DNA of 21,855 nt from Paratrimastix pyriformis (Eukaryota > Preaxostyla > Paratrimastigidae): positions 155,001-176,855 of the forward strand of contig JAPMOS010000078.1 of NCBI GenBank assembly GCA_027972325.1, written 5' to 3'. The position numbers and the translations under genes were made by a program. The notes beneath the pieces were generated by a model, which saw only the letters and a program-made list of their open reading frames with translations, made no database searches and had not been told where the DNA came from. Below are positions 1 through 11,932 of this stretch, piece after piece (the first letter of the stretch is position 1; every line of letters begins with the position of its first letter).

Positions 1-2
1 TC

Positions 3-3840
<3,838 letters not shown>

Positions 3841-4088
3841 CCTGGGCCCTCTCTTGTGCCCTGCGCTCCTCTTCCTGTGTGGTGTCATTCCTGCCTCAGC
3901 ATATTTTGTGCTGCCCTTCCTCGTCCCCCCCATGTGCGTGAGCGTTATCTGTTTCTCCCAGGCGGGAGCTTGAGAACCCGCCGATCAAATATTAAAACAA
4001 TAATCGGTGAGACGGATCTTTGTTATTTCGGATTCGGGAAGGGGTGGTGTGGGTGTGGATAGGACAGCGGGAGGTGTGCTCTGCCGGC
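3841..4088. other. Intergenic stretch after the left gene, no gene seen
   Basis: This follows the TAG stop of the left gene. It is pyrimidine-rich and includes acceptor-like CTCCCAG (about 3956-3962) and an AT-rich patch near 3985-4008 that could serve as a polyadenylation region. A plus-strand frame is open from about 4020 into the next exon, so an upstream exon boundary could lie here (for example after GGACAG near 4066), but I cannot fix one. Confidence 0.4.
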
Positions 4089-4332
4089 ATGGGCGGCGCC
4101 TCTGCCGGAATGGGTGGCATTGGCGGGGGTTATAGCGGCAGCATGGGCGGCTACGGCAGCAACGTCGGGTACGGCTCGTACAGCAGCAACATGGGCTCCT
4201 CGTTCGGCTACGGCGGCGATTACGATATGTACCCCGGGGGCGGCAACTTCTCTGGTGGCTATAGCTCGGGTTATATGCCCTATGGTGGCAGCCAACGGGT
4301 ACGACTCTGGCTATGGCGGCTACAGTTCCTAG
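4089..4332 (+). pseudogene. Gly/Tyr/Ser-rich C-terminal exon with a late frame change
   Basis: From ATG 4089 the frame reads a low-complexity sequence of Gly, Tyr, Ser, Met and Asn in units such as GGYGSNVGYGSYSS and GGNFSGGYSSGYMPYGG. Near 4294 this frame loses its character, and another frame continues the same composition (ANGYDSGYGGYSS) to a TAG stop at 4330-4332. The simplest reading is one small indel, or a sequencing error, in a real exon. Such G/Y/S-rich tails are common in RNA-binding and prion-like proteins, but no RNA-binding domain is visible here. It could be the last exon of the gene to its left or of a separate gene whose other exons I cannot see. The ATG is only the first in frame. 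Confidence 0.45.
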
Positions 4333-4477
4333 GGCACCCCGATGCCGCGCCCTATGGCGGGTATCCTTGGCTGGGGTTGGCTACGGCAGGGCTATCCCGC
4401 ACTCTTCCTACACCTTGGGGAGGAGGAGGGGTTTGGTGGGGGGAGCAGCAGTCCAGCGACCAGACACGTCTTTCTGA

Positions 4478-4602
4478 TCCCCCCCCCACCCCACCCCCAC
4501 CCACCCCACCCCCCCCACCCACCCCACCCCACCCCACCCCCCACCCCACCCCACCCCACCCCACCCCACCCCACCCCACCACCCACACCCCCCCACCCAC
4601 CC
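4478..4602. repeat. C-rich (CCCCA)n/(CCCA)n array
   Basis: About 125 bp is almost purely C runs of three to eight separated by single A residues; the most regular part is CCCCA repeats (about 4515-4580). The other strand is (TGGGG)n and should favour G-quadruplexes. It resembles some protist telomere repeats, but it is internal, irregular and flanked by unique sequence. Confidence 0.9.
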
Positions 4603-4644
4603 ATGTCTGGCGGAGTGGGGGTCTGGTTGTGAGCGATCGGCCGC

Positions 4645-4758
4645 CCAAGTGGGCATGCCCCCCGGGAAGCGGGCATGCCCCCGGGGGAAGCGGGCATGCG
4701 GGAGTCCCGCTTCCCGGGGGCAACCGGGCATTTGCCCGCGGGATTCCCGCGCCCAGGC
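4645..4758. repeat. Short GC-rich direct and inverted repeats
   Basis: Units of about 23 bp containing GAAGCGGGCATGCC recur between 4667 and 4700, and GGAAGCGGG near 4686 is answered by CCCGCTTCC near 4708, giving a stem with a short loop. Further GGGCAT...GCCCGC inverted pairs follow to 4745. The function is unknown; it may be one degenerate minisatellite. Confidence 0.6.
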
Positions 4759-4759
4759 T

Positions 4760-5673
4760 CTAAGGCGAGTTGGGTCTGCCACTCGGCAGAATGTCGCGTA
4801 TCCAGGTGATCCATCATGAGACCCCCCGGACGGCCACCTCCCTCCGGTGCGAACCCCTCGATGGGGGCGACCCGGAACGGGCCGCCTCTTTCAATCGTTG
4901 CACTCATGAGCCCCCAGCCCCGAGATCCTGCCGGAGGATCAGTGGCAGATCACACCATTCGCGAACGCGAACCCGGACACTGTCGCGATGAGGGAGCACA
5001 GGGTGCGGAAAAGTTGACAGGGGAGGCGAGGTCCGGGCCAGCCAGGGCGCGGGCGGGGCGGCCGGACTCCCCCGGGGCACCGAGGGGAGGGGAGCTTCTA
5101 GCGAATGCGCCGACTTGGGGGCGTGGCGCTGGGCGCAGAGGGCCAGGAGGTTGGCCGGGTGATGACCGACACCCACAGGACGACCCAGCATTGTGACACC
5201 GGGGCAGGACCCCACAGCGGGGGCCGGGAAGTCAATGCAATAATGACGCAAAGGTACCTTCCATCAATGCACCGAGGGTGTTTGGGCTCCCCTGCGAAGC
5301 ACTCGAGCCGCTTCGAGGACAAAACCTGATATCGACCATCGATGTCTTGTGTGGTCGCGGGGCGGACTCGATCTGCGGATCAATTTCACCGTTCGAGAGG
5401 ACGTCCGAACGCCAAGAGAAATTTCCTTCCCGGAGTCAGTCAGTCAGTCTTTCAACATTAAGGGGGCGGTGGGTGAGCGCGACGTTTTTGAGGTCTCGAG
5501 GAATGAGTGGGTCGGGAACAAAGTGACAAAACCTTTTGTGAGTTCTCCTGTAAAACCACTCGGAGGAACATCACATTAATTAATTTGCAGACTGGCTGCA
5601 TTAACACGAGACTGACTGACTGGCTTCTGTCGACTATTCGCTCTTTGGCCTTTTGGTTGAAGTTTGCCTCTCT
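4760..5673. other. About 900 bp without a convincing gene
   Basis: This is mixed-GC sequence with no recognised domain. One plus-strand frame, about 5355-5579, reads like a normal protein (LRINFTVREDVRTPREISF, later GERDVFEVSRNEWVGNK) and ends in TAA, but it has no nearby ATG, so at best it is an exon fragment. AGTCAGTCAGTC at about 5438-5449 is mirrored by GACTGACTGACT near 5611-5622; the pair is too short and isolated to call a transposon. The last 90 bases may be the 5' leader of the LINE that follows. Confidence 0.5.
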
Positions 5674-7849
5674 ATGTCGACTATGAACGGAATGGAAACT
5701 CCCTCTTCTCCTCCAAACTCGCCACTGTGTCTTCCGGAATCGGTGGAGGCCCAGGTGGAAGTCGCCTCCGAAGATGATCTTCAGACTCGGCCTCCCTCAG
5801 CCGCGACCCCCCAGGTGGTTCTCAAACATTTTGTTGATGGTACAGTTTCATGCACTGACGCAGCTCGTGCATTAGAAACAGCAGCTCTGAGTGCATTGCC
5901 CCGGATGATCTCATCGTGCCAATCGACCCTGACATCTGGGGACACTGAGGCCCATCCATCGAAGGACTCTCCCATCATTGATCGCGCTGTGGCTCCCTCG
6001 CAGCGCCCTGATGGGGGTCAGGGTGCCCTGGGCGGGGTGCAACTCCCCGGGGCCCCAGACGACCTCCGAGCGGCCTCAGCGGCACCCCCCTGCTCGAGCT
6101 GCTGAGGGAGCCAGCCATGACGCCCTGGCGGCTGACCTTACCGCTGCAGCCCCCTCCCCATCCACTCGTGATCCCCGTGTGACCTCTGCTCCTCGTGTTC
6201 GCCGTGCGGTCTCCCCGGTTCAGCAGCTCGGCAGACCTGTTGACTGGACCCCGCCTTTGAGTGCCCGGAACTTCGCCAGCTGGCTGCTGCCCTGAGGCAT
6301 GAGGGATGGGTCGAGCAGCCTGTGGTGGGTACGAGCAAGAAAGACTTGATCCCAGCCCTTGCCCGGCTTTTGGCGGACTCGCCCCCTGAGACCACCATGG
6401 AGATGGTGCTCAAGTGGGCCTGCCCAATGGTCGATGACCCGAACGTTCGTGCCCGCCTCCAGGAGTTGATGGCCACCCAAGCCCCTGGGGATGCAGCCCT
6501 GATCTTGGAACCCCTGCGAGTGCCTGCGGGGGATGGGGCGACTAAGGGCTCCCCTTCGCCGGGCCCCCCCAGCCCGAACCAGCCCACCCCAACCCCCCGG
6601 ACGCCTGCAGCGCCGCGGAAGAGCCTGCCGCCTCTCCCTCCCTCCCTCAGCGAGGGGGGGAGTCCCCCTCGCCTGACCACCCCCTGTCGAGCCTGGCGGC
6701 ATCAGGCCTTGCCCCACCACCGGGTGCCGCGCCTGGCCTGCGGCATACTGTTCCCGCTCCGTCGCGGCCTCCGTCGCCGGTCCCTGCTCCGCCGATGCCC
6801 GCTCCTGTGCCGGCCCCGTTGCGGCCCACTCCCGCTCCGTTGCTGTCTGTGCCTGTAGCGCGGCCGCCTGCGCCCGTCTCGCTGGTCGCGACTCCGCCGC
6901 TGGTCGTGTCTGCCCAGCTGCTGGCCGCGCCTGCTCCTTTGCGGCAGGCGACCGCTCCGCAGCGGCCCGAGCCTGATCCTGCTGTGACTGTCCCACCGGT
7001 GGCAGTGCCCCCGAAAGCCGTGGCGGTTGCTCTCCCCAGCGTTGTGCCATCTCCGTCGCCCCCGATGTCTGCTGTGAGGCCAGTGGTGTCTGATCCGCCC
7101 CCGCTTGCCGTGACTGCACCACCGCCTGCTGTCCTGACTATGCTGTCAGATGCTTCCGCCCTTCCGCCGGCTGGAACCAGGTTTCTTGTGTCCCAGGGGG
7201 CGGAAGCTCAGCCCTATGTCGCCCCGGCGCCCCGCCCCCAAGTCGCCCTGGGTTACCTATGCTGTCCCCGCTGTGGATCTGCCGGGGCCCGACGGACTCC
7301 CCTTGGTTGCCCTAACGGAGGACCTGCGCCCGGCGGCGGCAGTTTCGGCAGCTGTTGCTCCGGGTCGGCCAGCTTCTCGAGGCCGTTGGGCCCCATCTGA
7401 GGGGGACCCATGACCCCCTCGTCTTTGAGAGGGTAGTGGCTGTGACTACGGAGGCTCTTTCACTCTCGCTCAAGAGGGGAATGATCCCGGAGTCCTTGCT
7501 GGAGACCCTGCGCAGTGTGCTGCGTCTTTCCTGGGTCCCCGCCCTTGGAGACCGGCAGCCTCAGGCGCCGGTGGACCGGCCTGTGGACCAGCAACCCCCG
7601 GCGCCTGGTGACCAGCACCCCCTGGCTCCTGAAGACCAGAAACCCCCGGCGCCTGTGGCACCCTCTGCTCCTGTCTCGGTCCCGACGGCCACGACGCCGG
7701 CTCCAGCTCCGACTGTGCGGGAACGCGCAGGTGACTTGGGGACCCAGCAGCATGCGCAGCAGGGGCCAGCTCGGCTCCAGTCCGTATACCTGCGTCGCAC
7801 CCCGGGAACCCCCTGGCCAGAACTCCCCCGGCATTGGCGTCCTTTTGAA

Positions 7850-8592
7850 TTCAAATCCGAGCGTCCCGTTGGATGGAAATCTGCTCGGAAAATGACGATC
7901 TTGATGGAGACGTCAGCAACTTCGTCATGATGCATGCCGAAATTAAACGCAATGATGATCCGTTTCTGCGCTTCCTGAACCGCGACATCTCTGAAAAGCA
8001 TCTCCGCTATACGGATCTGGACAGCGATTTCAAGGTGCTTACGCAAAAGATGCTTCCTGAGCTTGCGAAATTGTTTGGGTACATCACTGTTCACAAGCAG
8101 CGGGTCGTCTCCAGAGCATTGCTGAAGACGATCGTTGAAATGCTCGGCAGCCTCGAGCGAGAAATGCTCGTTTCGTCTATGACTGACTTCTTTTATCAAG
8201 TGCTTGGCTCTGTCACGTGGCATGCTGGACAATCGGACTTGGAGAGTATCTCATCGGAATCGTCCGAGGAGCTCCCAATGAGTATGCGTTTTGGTGGTCC
8301 CGCAGCCTCATCCAACCGCTCTTTGAAACCGTCTGATTCGTCACGTCACACAACCTCAATGAGTGGGTGTCGGCCGACATCATGTATCACCACCCCACCC
8401 CGTCAATTGGGTGGAGGTCCGCCACACCCTCGCAGCCCTCCTTCTCCGAAGTCGCTCTCGGGCTCCAAGAAAGGACGGGCTGCCAACCCCTTTGAGGTCA
8501 CCACTGTGCACCCCCTGCGGTCCCGGCCCCTTCGGGAACCCGTTTGCACATCAACCGGCGGCGCCCACCGCCCCGTCCACCCCGGTTCCTGA
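7850..8592 (+). CDS. Unrecognised helical ORF inside element A
   Basis: The frame opens just after a stop near 7848, with the first ATG at 7873, and runs to 8592. Residues 1-110 are clearly protein-like: mixed charge, few prolines, with segments such as HLRYTDLDSDFKVLTQKMLP and ALLKTIVEMLGSLEREMLV that suggest several helices. It has lower GC and more balanced codon use than the LINE around it. After about 8200 the frame drifts into Ser/Pro-rich low complexity, while another frame reads WTIGLGEYLIGIVRGAPNEY (about 8227-8286), so a frame change near 8200 is possible. It may be a captured host exon or the element's own N-terminal protein. I recognise no family. Confidence 0.4.
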
Positions 8593-8652
8593 CCCAGTGG
8601 TCGCCAAGCCGCCTGCGAGCTCCCGCACCCCAGCCCCAGCCTCGGCGAAGGG

Positions 8653-8985
8653 GTGAGCCCGGAGGCAAGAAGTCGATCGCCCCTGCAGTGGGTGCCCCTG
8701 CCCCTGCTGTCCCTGTTGTTGTGCCCCTTGTCTGTGTCTGGCCCTGCCATGGCTGACACCAAGGCGCCTGATCCCGCTGCCGTGGCGCCGGCTGCTTCCG
8801 CTGCTGTTCGCAAGATTGGTGCCGCCGACCTGGTCCCCAGCCGGGGGGATCATGATGTGGGGAAGGAGCCAGTGTGGGGACGGTGGATCAGGGGACCATC
8901 CAAGTTGAGCTACCGGTCATTCCGGTGCTGGTGGATGGGCAGTAGCCCCCCCTCAGGCTGGCGCGAGGAGTGCTTCTCGTATTAA
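8653..8985 (+). CDS. C-terminal module of element A, shared with the reversed relative
   Basis: The frame ends GxWIxGPxxLSYRxxRxWWMGSxPPSGWxxExFSx and a TAA stop at 8983-8985. Over the last 36 residues, 24 match the reversed copy ending at 15101. The upstream part is Ala/Pro-rich (DPAAVAPAASAAVRKIG). The conserved block is Trp-rich and has no zinc-finger pattern. Two diverged copies keep the reading frame and stop position, which argues that it is, or was, translated. The start is not fixed; it may continue an upstream Pro-rich frame (8363-8656). Confidence 0.5.
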   Translation: MSPEARSRSPLQWVPLPLLSLLLCPLSVSGPAMADTKAPDPAAVAPAASAAVRKIGAADLVPSRGDHDVGKEPVWGRWIRGPSKLSYRSFRCWWMGSSPPSGWREECFSY

Positions 8986-9253
8986 CTTTCGTTTTCTTTT
9001 TTCTGTTCTTCGGTCCCCCCGCCCCCTCATTCTGTCATGTCCTCTTTGTTCCATTTTGTATGCGAGTTGATGTTTCCTTGCGAGTTTCCAGTCTCTCTCT
9101 TCCTCCCGATGCCCCCTGTGCACCTTCCCCTGGAGGGAGCGCTGGGGTGCATTTTACCCGCCGGCTTCGGCCGGACCAACGGTTTTCATTCACTATTTCT
9201 CAGTTCGATTATGTCGTGCTGTTTAGGTGATTGAATAGTATAACACACACACA
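8986..9253 (+). other. 3' UTR and tail of element A
   Basis: About 270 bp follow the stop. TTCCAGTCTCTCTCTTCC, GCCCCCTGTGCACCTTCCCC and TTTACCCGCCGGCTTCGGCC have close counterparts, in the same order and spacing, in the reversed element (14795-15000). CCGGCTTCGGCCGG is a perfect hairpin that is kept, with changes, in the other copy, as expected for a 3' recognition structure used in target-primed reverse transcription (inference). Confidence 0.65.
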
Positions 9254-9423
9254 CCTGGCCAGAGATCCTGGGGGAACTCCCCCAGAAGCCAATGAGCATC
9301 CATTATGGCCCGAGAAAGCGCTATTGTTACGTCGAGCTTCCGGTTGAGGCATTCGAGGAGCTTCGAGCAGCACCACCCCCTGGACTGTTCGTGGGCCTGG
9401 CGACCGGCCGACGCGCTGCCAAT

Positions 9424-10283
9424 AGAGAGTGTACAATTTGTCCGTTTGTCCTTGTCCTCACAAAAAATACCTCTCGCAGGATGGGGTTGACTCTTGTCTC
9501 TCGTAACTGTTCCCACTGCTGGGATGTCATGCTCACATGAACCCACCTCCTTCGCCGGGGTTCTACCCGCATTGTCCGTTTGTCCCGCGACTTGTCCGTT
9601 TGTCCCGAGGCTTGTCCGTTTGTCCCCGAGACTTGTCCGTTTGTCCCCGAGACTTGTCCGTTTGTCTCACAAAATGTGCGTTTGTCCCATCGATTGTCCG
9701 CCTGTCCGCGACATGAAGACATGTCCACTTTGTCAGTCCTTGAACCGCGACAAAACAGTGTCAAGAGGGGGGCAGGAAGGAGTCTACAGAAACAAAGTTT
9801 GTTTCGCGCACATTCATCGTCGGTAATCGGCCACCCAATTTCACGTCACGACTGTTGCTGCCGTGAAAATGACGCGGCTGTGCAGATCAAGCCTGCGGCC
9901 GCCGTGAAGGAAGCAGTCGGAAAGAATTCTCGACGATGCATCGGGATGGAGGTTGCACCGTTATGGGCAGTATGCAGGGAGTCAAGCCGTCAGTCCCGTC
10001 CCATGGAAAACGAGCTGTTCAATTATTCACGAAGCCCGCTTGAGTGTCTGTGTGTGTGTGATACCCCGGTTTACGCCGAGTCCGTTCTCGGGCCGGGTAA
10101 CATAGACCTCCCAGTCCGCCCTCTCACGAGACGCAAGAAGGAACGCCCCAAGGGACCCATGGGTCGGCTCTCGCCCAGTTGGGGCGGTCACCGCCTCCGC
10201 TTGATCAAGCAATAATGGTGGCGACAAGTCCACGGAAGCCATCGAGCCCGGAATGGGGACTCGGTTGGAAAGGACACGCCAGG
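9424..10283 (+). repeat. Left inverted arm of the foldback transposon
   Basis: This arm pairs with the reverse complement of 10692-11485 with scattered indels. It includes five to six tandem units of about 20 bp built on TTGTCCGTTTGTCCC (9572-9685), then unique sequence such as AGAATTCTCGACGATGCATC (9925-9944), which is matched in the other arm. A (GT)n run near 10046 is missing from the other arm. The end near 10283 is approximate. The ORFs here are products of the repeat. Confidence 0.85.
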
Positions 10284-10691
10284 TGTTAGATGGTCTTGCA
10301 AGGAACCCACTTCCAACGGGATACGTTAATTAACGGCGAAATACGTCATGTTGCCCGCTTGAAATAATACTTCATGGTCAGCGGGAAACAGCAGAAGAAC
10401 CTGGAACACTTTGTCTCTCGAGAATCGAAAGGTGTCTCAGAGCAATAGGAAACCTCTTTTCATTCTCGACCAACAGTCGTTAAATTTCTCCACCTGTCTT
10501 CTCCTCGTTCGCAACAGTATAGACACCAAAACAGATCGCCGACCACAAATGGAAGGAAGGGAGCGTCTTTGTCCGTTTCCGGGACATGTCCGTTTGTCCA
10601 CGGACAAGTTTCCATTGTTCACTGTTCGTCACCCAGCCAAGGGCGGGCGTGGGTTGTGCGGCAGAGTTATGTCGAGACAAGTCGAGCAGGT
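10284..10691. other. Central loop of the foldback transposon
   Basis: About 400 bp not shared between the arms. It holds isolated copies of the arm motif (TGTCCGTTTCCGGGACATGTCCGTTTGTCC, 10569-10598) but no coding region I can support. The loop separates the arms in a transcript, which would fold into a long stem. Confidence 0.6.
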
Positions 10692-11485
10692 GGTCACCAG
10701 CGGCGTGCCTTTCCACCGAGTCCCCATCTGGGCTCGATGGCTTCCGTGGACTTGTCGCCACCATTGTTTGATCGCTGGAGGTGACCGCCCCAACTGGGCG
10801 CGAGCCGACCCATGGGTCCCTTGGGGCGTTCCTTCATGTCTCGTGAGAGGGCGGACTGGGAGGTCTATGTTACCCGGCCGGAACGTAAATCGGGTACATG
10901 TCAGACACTCAAGCGGGCTTCGCGAATAATTGAACAGCTCGTTTTCCATGGGACGGGACTGACGGCTTGACTCCTGCATACTGCCCATAACGGTGCAACC
11001 TCCATCCCGATGCATCGTCGAGAATTCTTTCCGACTGCTTCCTTCACGGCGGCCGCAGGCTTGATCTGCACAGCCGCGTCATTTTCACGGCAGCAACAGT
11101 CGTGACGTGAAATTGGGTGGCCGACCGAAATGCGCGAAACAAACTTTGTTTCTGTAGACTCCTTCCTGCCCCCCTCTTGACACTGTTTTGTCGCGGTTCA
11201 AGGACTGACAAAGTGGACATGTCTTCATGTCGCGGACAGGCGGACAATCGATGGGACAAACGCACATTTTGTGAGACAAACGGACAAGTCTCGGGGACAA
11301 ACGGACGGACAAACGGACAAGCCTCGGGACAAACGGACAAGTCGCGGACAAACGGACAATGCGGGTAGAACCCCGGCGAAGGAGGTTCAGGTTCATGCAG
11401 TGAACAGATAACAGTCAACCCCATCCTGAGAGGACAAGGAGGAACAAACCATACACTCTCTAAAGGGACAAATTGTACACTCTCT
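10692..11485 (-). repeat. Right inverted arm of the foldback transposon
   Basis: This is the reverse complement of the left arm. It carries the GGACAAACGGACAAG-type tandem units (11277-11360) in slightly different number from the left arm, plus the doubled terminus at the outer end. The copy-number and indel differences show that the arms have diverged since they formed. Confidence 0.85.
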
Positions 11486-11932
11486 AATGGGGAAGCACCA
11501 ACCCAGGACCGAGAAGCCTCACCCAGAGAGCGGAGATCGCCAGCCGAGGAAGTGGTACCCGTGGATGACCGTGCCACCTCTCCTGCTGATGATGACGAGG
11601 AATGCCTTGTCCTCCCGAGCGAGCTCCCCGCTGAGGATGAACCGACGGCCGCACCTGCGAGGGAAGGCCCCGGTATTCGGCCTGCTCAGGCGGCGAGGCC
11701 CAGGAGCTTGCCCAGAAGGAGGAGAGCCCAAGAGGCTGCTCTTGCCGCCTCCACTGTGATCCCTGTGGGGGGGCCGGAGCGTCAGGTGCGGGGAGGACGG
11801 CGGCCATCGCGGGAGGTGGTGAATGCCAACACGAACCGCCAGAGACCGCCACTGGCCCGGACGGTGATGGTGCCTCAGGGGGGGCAGGGCCTCATCCAAG
11901 TCCAACTGGGGATGGAACCATAATGTGGGTGA

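Larger units (their letters stand above)
7822..9253 (+). mobile_element. Element A: 1.43-kb retroelement inserted in LINE ORF1, 10-bp target duplication, (AC)n tail
   Basis: CCTGGCCAGA occurs at 7812-7821 and again at 9254-9263, exactly flanking the insert. The 3' end is AATAGTATAACACACACACAC, a simple-repeat tail as used by many non-LTR elements. Across the junction the host LINE reads TPWPE then ILGELPQKP in one frame once the insert and one duplication are removed. The last ~620 bp match a minus-strand relative at 14767-15400: shared C-terminal peptide, shared 3' UTR (TTCCAGTCTCTCTCT and the TTACCCGCCGG hairpin) and similar tail. No reverse transcriptase is present, so it is non-autonomous or 5'-truncated and was probably mobilised by another LINE's machinery. 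Confidence 0.75.
9424..11485. mobile_element. 2.06-kb foldback DNA transposon (non-autonomous) with AAT target duplication
   Basis: Both ends read inward as AGAGAGTGTACAATTTGTCC, and AAT flanks each side (9421-9423 and 11486-11488). The termini extend into inverted arms of about 800-860 bp (9424 to ~10283 and ~10692 to 11485) around a ~400-bp centre. Removing the element and one AAT restores the LINE ORF1 frame (GRRAAN then GEAPTQDREAS), which confirms the boundaries to the base. The right terminus is doubled: a diverged copy, CATACACTCTCT, sits about 20 bp inside the real end. No transposase is present. A 3-bp duplication is known for CACTA, PIF-Harbinger, Zator and Academ types, but the end sequence fits none that I know, so the superfamily is open. 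Confidence 0.88.

Noticed and set aside
4478-4602. True telomere
   Set aside because: The array is irregular, internal, and unique sequence continues on both sides.
5438-5622. Small inverted-repeat transposon (AGTCAGTCAGTC ... GACTGACTGACT)
   Set aside because: Only 12 bp of low-complexity inverted sequence and no target duplication seen.
9572-9685. CRISPR-like array of ~20-bp TTGTCCGTTTGTCCC units
   Set aside because: There are no unique spacers of even length; the units abut and form part of an inverted arm of a DNA transposon in a eukaryotic genome.
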